Below are positions 19,953 to 30,160 of a DNA stretch of 64,000 nt, piece by piece. The notes beneath the pieces were generated by a model. It searched no databases and was not told the DNA's origin. It saw only the letters and a program-made list of their open reading frames with translations. The DNA is from Cladocopium goreaui (lineage: Eukaryota; Sar; Dinophyceae; Suessiales; Symbiodiniaceae), in contig CAMXCT020000827.1 of NCBI GenBank assembly GCA_947184155.2, forward strand, positions 142,417-206,416. Reading direction: 5' to 3'. Made by a program: the position numbers and the translations under genes. Each line of letters opens with the position of its first letter. The first letter of the stretch is position 1.

Positions 19953-22900
19953 TCACGATGTTTCTTCCTGTTGATCAATCCAACGAAGTGCAATAGCACG
20001 ACAATAGAATCTGGCAAACTTATATGAGTATCTTTCCGTCATCGAATAGTTGACCTGATTCAATGGAGCGTGGTCCTGAGTACACTTACACTGAAATCTC
20101 TTTCCAAGACCTGTGGCAAGTACTTGATCCGAACATGCAATGCGAAAGACTTTACCAATAGGCTGTCCCTGACTGGTTTCCAAACCCATGGCACATGCAG
20201 CACAATCCGCAAACTTTTGCATGTCGTGGTCAGTTAGAAACTTCTTCAATCTCTCGTCTGACCAAAAACGGTTCGATTTCGGAAGCTCCAGAGTCACAGC
20301 ACTACACACATTGCTCATGCCCTTGATATATGAAACATATCTCTTGCAATGATCAAGAAGCCTGAAATATGCATCCTGAGCAGGTTTCCTGTCTTTCTTG
20401 GATAAGTCCAACAAAGGGCTACCCCCAGTACAGGGAAGAGAAATGTGTACCTGAATCAGTTTCTGTGAATCCGCACTACCGGAAGATCCCTCAGCAAAGT
20501 TCTTCAAGAACTTATAGGCCTGACGTTGAGTTGAAGAAAGCTCCAAACCGGCATGAATTCCAATGTAACTGCATCCAAACTCCCTAGAAGCATTTTGAAT
20601 CACTGAGTCAACACCACAAGCAAGTTCCAAAATCAAAAGATTTCCACCTGAATCAAACATGGTCATACTTCCATCTTCAGTCACACTGCAAACACCTGAA
20701 CGAGTTGGAGTACGAGATCTACCTGAGTTTTCACTGAGGCTTGGACTGACTTCGGTCCCGTTACCAGGTCCAGTGGGATTTGCAGCTGCCGGAGCTGGTG
20801 TTGTAGGTGCGGCCGGAGCCGGGGTCGCAGGTGCAACTTGGGCAATCGGCCCCGCCAAACGGAGCTGCCCCGTTCCGATAAGTCGGAACAATCGCAGATT
20901 CACCTGCGAGTTCAGCAATCCACTCCCTTGGCATGCCACACAAACCTCTGTCTCGCCTCCCACCGGTGCTGGCGGTGGTGTAGATGGTACCGGTGAAATC
21001 ATCGGAGCATTCGACCAGTGAGTTGAACTTTGTCCTGGTGCTTCTCCAGCCACAAGGGAATCTCCTGCTGGAGATGTAGGCGTCGCCGCCTGTGAGTTCG
21101 CTGGCGTCGGTTGGTGCACTGTAAGTGCTGACAATCTTCCAGATCCATGTGGCACTGTAAGATGGACATCCCCATGTCCCGCACTGTCTGAAACTGGGGT
21201 TCCAACATCCACAGCTGTGCTCGGCGTAATAAGATCCACAGTCGCAGGTGCCGCCTTAGCTGCCTCTTCCACGACTCTCCCAACCGAACCTCGGATCTCT
21301 GTTGCTGGCTCTGTCGCCTTGGACTTCTCAGTCGCTTTGGACTTCTCTGTCCCTTTTGCCTTCTCTGTCCCTTGGGTCTTCTGTGGCGCACCTTTCACTG
21401 GCGGTGCCTTGCTTGGGGGTCTCTTTGGCGGTGTTTTGGGTGGAGTTTTAGGTCTCCTCACATCTCTGCTCGAGGAGGCAACTTCTCCCAGAGGTGGGTC
21501 CTGAGAAAACTTGGCCGGAAGTCTCGGTGCTGTAGGTGCTGGTGGTGGCCGCATAGGTGCTGAAGTCTGCGGCGGAACACCTGGTCTGCTCCTGGCGATC
21601 TTTGGGCTTCCACCCAACGGAGGTGGAGGTGGTGGTCGTGGCAAGCTCTTCTTGACACCTCCTCCAACCGTAGACATAGTTCCCAGGTATTGTCCGCCCA
21701 CCTGAGATGCTGAGTCTTCTGGACGGACATCGTCAAACTCCGGGGTCTCCTGAGGAATGCTTCCCATATTTCCCTGAAGCCTGACTCGAGGTCGGGTCTC
21801 CCCTGCCCCCTCGTACTTGATGACGCCCTCAGTGAGTGATACTCTCCTCATCTTCTGCGGGCAATTGGCACTCAAGTGCCCCTTCTCACCACACTGGTAG
21901 CAAGTACGAGTCTCAGTAGGGTACCTGGAAAAACCTGACTGCACAGTTCGAAACTTCTGCTCCCTGTCGATTGGCTTGACTTCCATTGTCTCTCTTCTGC
22001 CTGAAATAGGGTCGAAAAAACTTCGAACTGGTACATCTCCTCCACGGGCTGGAATCTCAAAGGCTGGTGCAGGCTGAGCACGCTCTTCTCTGGCAGTCTT
22101 CTTAATCTCTTCCCACTTCGCCTTCTGGCGTCTCTTCGTCTCCTTGTTCTTGAAGCGGTTCTTCCCGGGTACCTTGGCAGTTGCCCCAGGCTCCAACTTC
22201 ACCTTGGTGACCTTCAAACGCCTCGGCATGAGCTTGGCTGCAGGCCTCTTGGGCATTTTCTTCACCTGAGGTCGCTTCGATCCAGAAGACGGTCCACCTG
22301 AAGGTTTCGATTCTTCTGCAACTGGCGCACCCGCAGCTGCTTCCTTTGTATCAGGAGTGCCTGACACTGGTTCTCTCTGTTCCTGAGTACCTGAGGCAGC
22401 TGCTCCTTCTGGTGCAGCTTCAGTGACTTCCATGACCCTTTCATCTCTTCTCATCACTTCACCGGTCTCTGGATCCTGGCGAGCTCTCCCTGTCGTGTAA
22501 TCGACACGGGTCAATCCAGACACCATGGACTTGTTGTCCTCTTCCTCTGCCATCAGCGCGACAGCAAGAGGCAAAGTGTCCGGGTTTGTCAAGATTTCTT
22601 GAGCAAACACAGCTTTCACATGACGAAATGATGTCTGATCTCCTGAAACTTGCAGTTCTTCTTCCAAAACAAACGAAACCAAACGTTCTCCGCACAAAAC
22701 GCAGTTCCTGTTTGACAAACATGAAATTGGTTTTGAATAACTGTTGTCACAAACTTTCAAGCAAAAACCAAGCATGTTCGAAATCAAACTGAAATCAACT
22801 TTCACAAATCCAAGCATGTTCCTGTAAAATAAAAACTTCTGAGTTGGCAAGCACTTGGTAAAACAATCCGCTGGGTTCAAAGTTCCTGGAACGTGCGACA

Positions 22901-25900
22901 AAAGCAAAACTTTGCGATCCATCAACTCTCGGAGCCAATAAACTTTAATCTCAATGTGTCGGCTCTTTCGTTGCAAATCAGATGCTTCGAGAAGCATTTT
23001 CCCTGACAAACTGTCGGTCTTGACGACCAGTGGAAACAAGTATGAAACTCTCATAGAGTCTTCGTCATCAGACTCTGCTTCGTCATACCAAGTCACCTGA
23101 GCGTCCTGGGGAATAATGTCAACCCATGGATACAAATGACCAAGCACAAAACCCAAAGTCCTGAGCAAGCCGATTCCTTCCTGAACACCTGACTGTAATG
23201 CAACAAGCTCAGCCTCACAGGAGGATAGCGTCACAGCTGACTGGTGCCTGCTGAAACACTTCATCAAACACTGTTGAAAGATGAAGCAAGTACCTGAAAC
23301 AGAACGACGTCCAGTACTCTTCATGGGTGCAAACCCAGCATCTGTGTACACTTCCAAACCTTTCACATCGGGCAAAGCAAGCTCTTCTGATGGAAAACGC
23401 AATGCAACATCCATGTCAGTCATAAGATACCTGAGTACAGCACGCAAACATTTTTCATGGGTCTCAAACGGTTGTGCCTGACCAGTTCCAAGCATGCTGA
23501 CCAAAATCAACAAGTCTTGACGAGTTTGGCAATACCATGACAAACGACCTAGAACTCTGCGAAAACGTGCATGTCCTTCTGCTGACAATGGTTGGCTTCC
23601 TTCCTGTTCCAGAATGGGACGCAAATCCGGAAATGTTGTGCTTCCCTTCTTTAAATCAAACTCAGCAAAAGCTTCATCCAAGTACGTTGGATCCACCTGC
23701 ATGTACAAAGCAGATGAGCCTGGCCTTCGAAAGATACTTCGACCAAGGAAACGCAAGTGTCCCCCTTTCAAACCAACGCGGCCAGTCTCTCGAACCTTGA
23801 CATGAGCTGATAGTGCAGTCATGAGGGTCTTGAGAGCTGATTCCGAAGTGGTGGCAACAAGCAAATCATCGACGTACGCCATGATGACGATGGGTGCCTG
23901 ATCTTTGCCAACCATTCGACCAACATACAAACAAGGCTCCACAGTACCTGAAACTACTCCAATGCTCTTGACAATAGATGAAAAGAAAACAATCCATGCC
24001 TGAGAGGCAATTCTCAAACCGTTGATGCCTTTCTCAGCCCATAGAAAAATTGGTTCTCCCTTCATAGTTGACATGGATAGTGGCATCCGGAGAATTTCTG
24101 GTCGCTCCAATGGTGAGTTCATAAACGCCTGAGAAACGTCCAAACCTACCAAAAACATGGCTTGATTCCCAACACTCCACGCCCCACAAGCAACTCCAAG
24201 AACCATCCTGAGTGCTTCAATACTGGGCGTTGGGCTAGAGATGCCCATACTTCTGGCAGACTGACCACTTGCAAAGTCTTTGGCAACGATTCTGGCGCGT
24301 ACACCTTCCTGAGCTTCTTCTTTCTCGTTGGTAACCCACCTTGTGCCAATGATGCGCTGGCCACTCTCTCTCGCCACATTCTCGGCAAGAACCTGACCTG
24401 CACCAACAGCAGTGAGTCCACGAATCTCCTTCTGCATGGCCAAAAAGGTTCCTTCAGCTGGCAAGTCCCTGAGCGTGACGTCAGACACGGCTCCACTGGG
24501 CTTCCAAAGCTTGATCTTCTGACCACAAAAATCCATGACGACAAATTCATCGCAGTAGCCATCGTACTGAATTGACTCCACTGAAAAACGATCTCGTTGA
24601 ACAAGTTCTGGTGATGTCAACATACCCACATGATATGGCTGCGCCATGCAAACGTCAACCATGGGCATGTCGCCAACGTCCTCGGTGGCCATCTCAACGT
24701 CCGCAGACTCGACTGGGTCCGGAGCCAAAGATGGAGAATAAGAACCATCTCTCACCCCACCTTCCTGTACCGGAAGATCCTCCAGATCACCAAGCGATGG
24801 CTTGGCAGTTTCACCTGACACAAACTCAGCTTGTCGCTTGCGACATTCGGCAGAGTGCCGGGTACCTGGAGCATTCATACCTGATTCACAACTTGGACAA
24901 CGGCGCGTCGGGGTCATCCCAGCAGGCAAACCTGGGATGCGCGGCAATGGTCGTGAAGGCACGGCCACAGCCGGGTCATTGGGCTCAACTATTGGTAGTT
25001 GTTCCTCAGGCTTGTCGGGCAAAGCTGGCACTTCTCCCTTCTTCTGGTTACGGATCCAATTCCAATAGCGCTCACAACACTTCTTGGAATGTCGACCTTG
25101 TCGAGTGGCACATGAACTGCATCCTTCAGTTCGTCCATGAGCATCAACCCAATGTCGTGGAGGCTGCACCTGATCTGGAAGTCGTGCAAACTCCTCGGGA
25201 AAAATCTCAATGGGTGCCTGATCAACAAGCGATGGATGATCACCTGAACCTGAGTGACAAACAAAACGTTCAATGAGATCTTGTGGATATTCAATCGGAA
25301 AAACAAGTTTCGAACTCTTGGCTTGGAAAAACTTCAGTTCATCAGCAATTTTTGCACAAACAAAATGAGCAAACGAGTTCCTGACAGGATACAAGTACGC
25401 AGCAGTGACAAACCGTCCAATACTGTCAACACTTTCTGGGGTCTCTGCAAGAACCCTAGAGCAAAACATGGCGGAAATTCGAGTTCCTTCAGATGTGTTC
25501 CTGAGCAATTCCTTTCCAGTCTTTCCTGTGTTCTGGATCTTGCCGTGGAGGTTGTGCATAGCAGTCACATACCTGGAAGCGGCCTCCCAGGCAACCAAGC
25601 TGTCGACCAAATCCAATCCGGCCTTGGCCAGTTCCAAGCGCAAAACAGCAAGAGCTTCCTTGACTTCTCTCACACCACGCTCAACTGATCCAACCGTATC
25701 ATGGTTCTGAGGTCCAGCTTTGTTCACAGTGAACTCCCTCGGCAAACCAGATCTTCTCAGAACAGTTCCGACTTCATCCTGAGCATCTGTCCTGAAATCA
25801 ACTGGCGGTCCTTCCAAAGTCTCAAGCAATCCAAACTCAGCTAAGATCTGACGCAAATGCTGGCCTGTCACCTGAACATTCTCGCTCACCGCAGTGACAC

Positions 25901-28541
25901 CAAGCAAACCTGAAAACACCTGACGCAGCAAAATCATCTTGAACTTACTCTCAACCAAACCCAAAAAGAAGAAATCCACCTGAACTTCAAGGATTCTCTC
26001 ACGCAAACTTCGCCTTGGTGCTCGAGAAACTCCTCGTCCCTGTTGGCATTCCAAACAGTGTGGATCAAACGGGTAATGGCCTCGAAGAACATGTTGACGC
26101 AACTTCTCCTGACTTGACAGCTCAACAGCTCCAACCATGCTAACTTTCAAACCCTCTGGCTCGACCACTGATGACTCAACCAACTCCATCGGCTGACTGC
26201 CATCCTTCAAGCTCGGTTGTGCTGCCCTGCATGCTCGTAGCCACGGAGTCCCTCCCCACAACAGCACGTCACTAATGAGCGTTCCACTGTCCTCGTGGTA
26301 GAGGTACGTCTCTCCAGGTGATTGAATCACACTCCAACCCTTCTTGACCAACTGAGTTGTCGAAATAATGTTGTGTGACACATCCCCAATACAACAGGCC
26401 AATTTGAATGATTGAGTCTTCTTCTTTCCAGATGCCCCAGTCACAACCTGAAATGCCAAACTTACCAAAACATTGGCCCTCATGTGAACTGGAGTCCCAT
26501 TCGCTGCATAGTAGGTTTCCAATGCTCCTGCCGAATCCTCCTGAGCCTGGCAACGATACATGCCCTCATAGTTCTGCGACAGCACCGACGTGGCAGCTCC
26601 AGAATCTAACAACCACCAAGTTCCCTCTGAACTTGAAACCTGTGATGAAATGAGCGGCATCATAATCGCTTCTCCAGATTCTTGCTCTTCTTCTTGAGGT
26701 CCTTCGGCTGAAACTTCATGCATCTTTCCCTTGCGACCACCTTTTCCTCGTCCAGCTTTCGCTGCAGGCTTGGCCTTGGCTGCACCTGAACCTTTCCCAG
26801 TGCTCGAAGACGGAGATGAACTTGCAGACTTCGGACTGCTGGCTTGGCAATTCGCGCCAATATGCCCGCTCTGTCCGCACTTGAAGCACTTCACACGACC
26901 CATATTCGTGCTGCAATCCTTCTGCATGTGTCCAGTCTTGCCACACTTTCGACATTTCACTCCTGAATTTTTGTTGATTGCGGCAGTGTTGAGCCACAGC
27001 TCACTCTCTGGATCCCATTCCCACTCCTCTTCGGCACCTTCGGCGTAGTAGTCCTGCTCATCTTCGTAGCCATAGTAGGTGCTCCAGTCACCTTCGGCTT
27101 CCAAGGCGTGCATATTGCGGCCTGATCCTCCACCCAGTTCTTGGAACAACCTCTGCTGTTGTTCGAACTTCAGGGCTGCTGATCTGTAGTCAGTATAGCC
27201 CTCACCTGACGCATGCAAAACGACGTAGTTCTTCACGTCACTGGGCAAGGATCTCAGCAACATCAACGTCAAGTCGACCTGTTGCAAATCCAAGCCAGTC
27301 TTATCGCAATGCTGAGGCAAGGTATCGATCAACTTCCGATACTTGGACAAACCAACGTCCATCTGTCGGACTAGATCACTGATCTGTGTAGGGCCACTCT
27401 GTGCCTTAAACGTCTTGGACATGAACTCAGACCTGAAAAATGCAGCTTCCGCTCTTGATCTCAAACTGAACTCCTTTGCAAGCAAACGCAACGCCTCAAA
27501 ACCAGACGTTCCTCGCACTGCCTGAAAAGAACCATCCATACCAATTCCTTCTGAATAGGCCTGTAGGATCATATGAGCTCGTGGATACTCTGCAAACGCC
27601 TGAGTTAGGATGGCTAGCAACCTGGCACTACGAAGTTGCTGTGCAGGTTTCAGATTCGTCATGTGCAGTTCGTGCGGCCAACTCAGCGCACTTTCAAGCT
27701 CCCACCCAAACGTATCACTTGCCAAAGCTACCCAGCTTCTCAAAGACTGAACATAGCCGGCAAAACCCAAAATCTCCTGTTCACGTGTCTTCCAAGTTCC
27801 ATGCTCACACTTGGGCAATGGAGGAAGCCACTTCTCACTCTTAGTAAAGACATCCCTGTCATCCTGTGACGACGCTTCACCCTGAGTGTTCTGTGCAGTA
27901 CCCTGCCCCTGACGAACTTCACTAATCAGTCTCTGAGGCGACTGCTGCAAACCTGGTGGCTGTTCCACAGTGTTCCTTGGAAAATTGGGTTGTGGACTGG
28001 TGGGTGGACGATCTCCAAATGATGACAAACCACTTGAGATAGAAGGTGATGTCTTCGCAACTGGTACCTGAGCTGGTTGTGATGCAGCTTGCTGCACCTG
28101 TGCCTGAGCAAACACATTCTGTTGATGAACTACCTGTTGTTGCAAACCGTTCAACCTCATGTTAAACTCACCCATAGCCTGGTTCAAACTCAAAGACACT
28201 ATCTGGGCTATCTGAGTCATCTGCGCAGTGGAGAAAACTTCTTGCTGTCCAGTTGGACTTCCTGGCATACTTCCACAACCACTGGCAGCTTTCGGTGGCG
28301 GGGGTGGTATAGAGGCATAAGGTGCAGTTGCCCCTCCAGGCAAACCTTGTCCACCCTCCGGCGAGTTCATCCTGAAACGTTGAGGTCCTTGTGCAGGCTG
28401 TTGCTGTTCCTGAGTCGTAGGCGTACGAGTGGGACTTCTTTCCCTCTCTCCACGCTGTGCCGGTACCTGACCCGCACCGCCGCTTGCAGATGCGTCGGCC
28501 ATACCTGAAACACAAGCAAGATTCACGCAAGACCTGAGCAA
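19953..28541 (-). CDS. Copia element 1 Gag-Pol polyprotein with C-terminal methyltransferase-like module
   Basis: 2862 aa in one frame. In order: Gag with two zinc knuckles CRKCGKTGHMQKDC and CFKCGQSGHIGANC (about 527-560); aspartic protease LLDSGAATS (about 645); integrase with a His/Cys zinc region, then QVDFFF, FRTDAQ and HDTVGSVERG supplying D, D and E (about 855, 917, 947); copia-type RT from GTRWVTNEKEE (about 1400) to the active-site YVDD (about 1555); RNase H with TDAGFA and SSCEAELVAL (about 1732-1775), ending at NPADCFTK (about 1892). Beyond this lie a third knuckle CYQCGEKGHLSANC (about 2212), proline-rich runs, CVACQGSG (about 2535), and a terminal module with LILELACGVDS (about 2635), SLPCTGGSP (about 2703) and LELPKSNRFW (about 2753). 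The last resembles diverged methyltransferase motifs I, IV and VI. Translation may start at Met14 (MADASASGG). Confidence 0.93.
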   Translation of the reverse strand: MLRSCVNLACVSGMADASASGGAGQVPAQRGERERSPTRTPTTQEQQQPAQGPQRFRMNSPEGGQGLPGGATAPYASIPPPPPKAASGCGSMPGSPTGQQEVFSTAQMTQIAQIVSLSLNQAMGEFNMRLNGLQQQVVHQQNVFAQAQVQQAASQPAQVPVAKTSPSISSGLSSFGDRPPTSPQPNFPRNTVEQPPGLQQSPQRLISEVRQGQGTAQNTQGEASSQDDRDVFTKSEKWLPPLPKCEHGTWKTREQEILGFAGYVQSLRSWVALASDTFGWELESALSWPHELHMTNLKPAQQLRSARLLAILTQAFAEYPRAHMILQAYSEGIGMDGSFQAVRGTSGFEALRLLAKEFSLRSRAEAAFFRSEFMSKTFKAQSGPTQISDLVRQMDVGLSKYRKLIDTLPQHCDKTGLDLQQVDLTLMLLRSLPSDVKNYVVLHASGEGYTDYRSAALKFEQQQRLFQELGGGSGRNMHALEAEGDWSTYYGYEDEQDYYAEGAEEEWEWDPESELWLNTAAINKNSGVKCRKCGKTGHMQKDCSTNMGRVKCFKCGQSGHIGANCQASSPKSASSSPSSSTGKGSGAAKAKPAAKAGRGKGGRKGKMHEVSAEGPQEEEQESGEAIMMPLISSQVSSSEGTWWLLDSGAATSVLSQNYEGMYRCQAQEDSAGALETYYAANGTPVHMRANVLVSLAFQVVTGASGKKKTQSFKLACCIGDVSHNIISTTQLVKKGWSVIQSPGETYLYHEDSGTLISDVLLWGGTPWLRACRAAQPSLKDGSQPMELVESSVVEPEGLKVSMVGAVELSSQEKLRQHVLRGHYPFDPHCLECQQGRGVSRAPRRSLRERILEVQVDFFFLGLVESKFKMILLRQVFSGLLGVTAVSENVQVTGQHLRQILAEFGLLETLEGPPVDFRTDAQDEVGTVLRRSGLPREFTVNKAGPQNHDTVGSVERGVREVKEALAVLRLELAKAGLDLVDSLVAWEAASRYVTAMHNLHGKIQNTGKTGKELLRNTSEGTRISAMFCSRVLAETPESVDSIGRFVTAAYLYPVRNSFAHFVCAKIADELKFFQAKSSKLVFPIEYPQDLIERFVCHSGSGDHPSLVDQAPIEIFPEEFARLPDQVQPPRHWVDAHGRTEGCSSCATRQGRHSKKCCERYWNWIRNQKKGEVPALPDKPEEQLPIVEPNDPAVAVPSRPLPRIPGLPAGMTPTRRCPSCESGMNAPGTRHSAECRKRQAEFVSGETAKPSLGDLEDLPVQEGGVRDGSYSPSLAPDPVESADVEMATEDVGDMPMVDVCMAQPYHVGMLTSPELVQRDRFSVESIQYDGYCDEFVVMDFCGQKIKLWKPSGAVSDVTLRDLPAEGTFLAMQKEIRGLTAVGAGQVLAENVARESGQRIIGTRWVTNEKEEAQEGVRARIVAKDFASGQSARSMGISSPTPSIEALRMVLGVACGAWSVGNQAMFLVGLDVSQAFMNSPLERPEILRMPLSMSTMKGEPIFLWAEKGINGLRIASQAWIVFFSSIVKSIGVVSGTVEPCLYVGRMVGKDQAPIVIMAYVDDLLVATTSESALKTLMTALSAHVKVRETGRVGLKGGHLRFLGRSIFRRPGSSALYMQVDPTYLDEAFAEFDLKKGSTTFPDLRPILEQEGSQPLSAEGHARFRRVLGRLSWYCQTRQDLLILVSMLGTGQAQPFETHEKCLRAVLRYLMTDMDVALRFPSEELALPDVKGLEVYTDAGFAPMKSTGRRSVSGTCFIFQQCLMKCFSRHQSAVTLSSCEAELVALQSGVQEGIGLLRTLGFVLGHLYPWVDIIPQDAQVTWYDEAESDDEDSMRVSYLFPLVVKTDSLSGKMLLEASDLQRKSRHIEIKVYWLRELMDRKVLLLSHVPGTLNPADCFTKCLPTQKFLFYRNMLGFVKVDFSLISNMLGFCLKVCDNSYSKPISCLSNRNCVLCGERLVSFVLEEELQVSGDQTSFRHVKAVFAQEILTNPDTLPLAVALMAEEEDNKSMVSGLTRVDYTTGRARQDPETGEVMRRDERVMEVTEAAPEGAAASGTQEQREPVSGTPDTKEAAAGAPVAEESKPSGGPSSGSKRPQVKKMPKRPAAKLMPRRLKVTKVKLEPGATAKVPGKNRFKNKETKRRQKAKWEEIKKTAREERAQPAPAFEIPARGGDVPVRSFFDPISGRRETMEVKPIDREQKFRTVQSGFSRYPTETRTCYQCGEKGHLSANCPQKMRRVSLTEGVIKYEGAGETRPRVRLQGNMGSIPQETPEFDDVRPEDSASQVGGQYLGTMSTVGGGVKKSLPRPPPPPPLGGSPKIARSRPGVPPQTSAPMRPPPAPTAPRLPAKFSQDPPLGEVASSSRDVRRPKTPPKTPPKRPPSKAPPVKGAPQKTQGTEKAKGTEKSKATEKSKATEPATEIRGSVGRVVEEAAKAAPATVDLITPSTAVDVGTPVSDSAGHGDVHLTVPHGSGRLSALTVHQPTPANSQAATPTSPAGDSLVAGEAPGQSSTHWSNAPMISPVPSTPPPAPVGGETEVCVACQGSGLLNSQVNLRLFRLIGTGQLRLAGPIAQVAPATPAPAAPTTPAPAAANPTGPGNGTEVSPSLSENSGRSRTPTRSGVCSVTEDGSMTMFDSGGNLLILELACGVDSVIQNASREFGCSYIGIHAGLELSSTQRQAYKFLKNFAEGSSGSADSQKLIQVHISLPCTGGSPLLDLSKKDRKPAQDAYFRLLDHCKRYVSYIKGMSNVCSAVTLELPKSNRFWSDERLKKFLTDHDMQKFADCAACAMGLETSQGQPIGKVFRIACSDQVLATGLGKRFQCKCTQDHAPLNQVNYSMTERYSYKFARFYCRAIALRWIDQQEETS

Positions 28542-28616
28542 AGTATAAAATCACAAACACGGTTCCTGGATCCACAGACAAACCAAGATCACACAGATCT
28601 GTGGTAGGAGCACGAA

Positions 28617-28628
28617 GCTCCGCTACCA
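28617..28628 (-). promoter_or_regulatory. Primer-binding site of copia element 1
   Basis: TGGTAGCGGAGC on the minus strand, directly abutting the 5' LTR. It resembles the TGGTA(T/G)C(A)GAGC sites that pair with the 3' end of initiator methionine tRNA in many copia elements. The same 12 bases occur at 42665-42676. Confidence 0.8.
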
Positions 28629-29788
28629 CGTAAAACTTTGCACCGCTAAGTTGTGCCTTGAAAACCAAAACAAAACCTATCGCGATCAAAGTTACCCAAA
28701 GGCTTTTCCACAAATAAACAAACGTGGGTCAAACTTTCCGTGCTCTCTCGCTCAAATCACTCCAGACAACAAGCAACGCTTCAACACACACTCTGTTTCT
28801 CTCGCTCGGGCTTGAGCCAACGAGTATCGTTGACCATTCAGTTCAAATACTGTTTAAAGGTTTTTTTTCCTCGAGTGTGGCCGATGTCGCGCTAAGGCTC
28901 GGTCCTTACATGAGAGTAAGCTGAAATTTCATTGTACAAGGACAAAAGGTCCTTGAAGCCGGCAAATCGATTAAAGCAACAAAACCAAAAACCACAAAAA
29001 AAAACAAAAACGACGACCCGCAAATCCCCCAGCCAGACTTGCGTTTCGCCAGCGGAAACAGCGAAGCAACAGCAGAAAACAAAGCAAAACCCAGAAAAAA
29101 CGGGGCCGGAGCCCAAACAAAAACACCCACCGAATCGATTTGCCATTGGACGCAGTGGTATGACCACTGCATCACTATCAAAAACATGCAAAATGAATTA
29201 TGGATCGCAGCTGTCCAGGCAGACATGAAGACCATAGCTCGGGAGTTAACCCTAGCATGAGCCAAGCTGTACAGGAAAGCAGGGCTACGATGAAATCTCT
29301 CTCAGAGTCCTCTCAGATCAACTCGTCAATCAAATACTGTTTAAAGGTGACAAAAACCAAGGAGGGTTTTTGTCTAAACTGCAAACTGTATTTGAGTCTT
29401 GACGAAATTCCGAAAAGCGATCCACTGAGGATCAAAAGCTTTCATTCGGCTCTAAAACTGTTGAAATGTTTCCAAACTGTTCAAATAATGTTCGGTTTCC
29501 TACAAAAACATCACAACTCTCAACTACAAAACGAGACGAGTGCAACCGCAGTGTCGGTTGTGCTCGTTGAGTGTCATAAAATGATCTATGCTTTCATAGG
29601 GCATCCAAAAAACATTCAAAAGTATATCTTCCACAGATGATATTCGGTCAAATCAAAACTGCAAACTACGATCTGTCCATTCACAATCATTCCAAGTCAA
29701 AATAAGCTCGTCTACAGACGATACTTGGTGAAATCAAAACTGTGCAACGTCACTGATCTCTCAGCGCTATACCAGGAGGATTTTCACA
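28629..29788 (-). repeat. 5' LTR of copia element 1, interrupted by retroposon B
   Basis: Segments 28629-28861 and 29349-29788 together match the 3' LTR at 18228-18897. The gap is the nested retroposon with its 19-bp target duplication. If this LTR drove transcription, the insertion may impair it. Confidence 0.9.
28843..29348 (-). mobile_element. Retroposon B with 19-bp target-site duplication, nested in the 5' LTR
   Basis: TCAAATACTGTTTAAAGGT at 28843-28861 is repeated exactly at 29330-29348. The 468-bp body (28862-29329) ends on the minus strand in an A7-A8 tail preceded by ACTCGAGG. A long target duplication plus a poly-A tail is the mark of LINE-type target-primed reverse transcription. 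It contains no supported ORF and no A/B boxes that I could identify, so its parent RNA is unknown. Its 3' ~340 bp are homologous to retroposon A. Confidence 0.85.
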
Positions 29789-30120
29789 CGAGTGTGGCCG
29801 ATATCGCGCTAAAGGCTCGGTCCTTACATGAGCATAAGCTGCAGGAAAGACGTTTGTACAAGGACATAACATGTCCATGTGAGCAGGCAAATCGATTAAA
29901 ACAAGACAAAAACCACAGAAACCAACCAAACACGACGACCCGCAAATCCCCAGGCAGACTTGTTTCGCCAGCGGAAACAGCGAAGCAAACAGCAAAGCAC
30001 CAAAAAAAACAATAAAAACGGGGCCAGAACCCAAACAGAACACCCACAAAATCGGTTTGCCATGGGACGCAGTGGCTTGTCCTCTGCATCACTCTCAAAA
30101 ACGTGCCAATGAATCAAGAA
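29789..30120 (-). mobile_element. Retroposon A, main body
   Basis: Homologous to retroposon B (shared landmarks GAGTGTGGCCGAT, GGCTCGGTCCTTACATGAG, AAATCGATTAAA, ACGACCCGCAAATCCCC and CGCCAGCGGAAACAGCGAAGC, read on the plus strand). It is about 110 bp shorter at its 5' end. With 18212-18227 it reconstitutes one copy split by copia element 1. Imperfect ~20-bp duplications at 18192-18211 and 30121-30140 flank the reconstructed copy. Confidence 0.75.
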
Positions 30121-30160
30121 CCGCTGCGAATGGTGAATGGGAAGGAGGTGAGGGTACAGT

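Larger units (their letters stand above)
18228..29788 (-). mobile_element. Ty1/copia LTR retrotransposon, element 1
   Basis: LTRs are 18228-18897 (3') and 28629-29788 (5', enlarged by retroposon B). The 5-bp repeat CGAGT flanks it at 18223-18227 and 29789-29793, a normal integrase duplication. A primer-binding site abuts the 5' LTR and a polypurine tract abuts the 3' LTR. It carries one giant uninterrupted polyprotein frame and a second small ORF. Integrase precedes RT, as defines copia. At about 11.1 kb without the nested insert it is very long for the superfamily, mainly from ~970 extra residues after RNase H. Confidence 0.93.

Noticed and set aside
24572-25276. Long plus-strand open frames (up to 234 aa) opposite the copia polyproteins, repeated in elements 2 and 3
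   Set aside because: They are antisense shadows of the integrase/RT coding region; the sense frame carries all recognisable domains.
28906-29265. 99-119-aa frames in retroposon B
   Set aside because: Low-complexity (Phe/Cys/Val-rich from T-rich tracts) and not kept in retroposon A.
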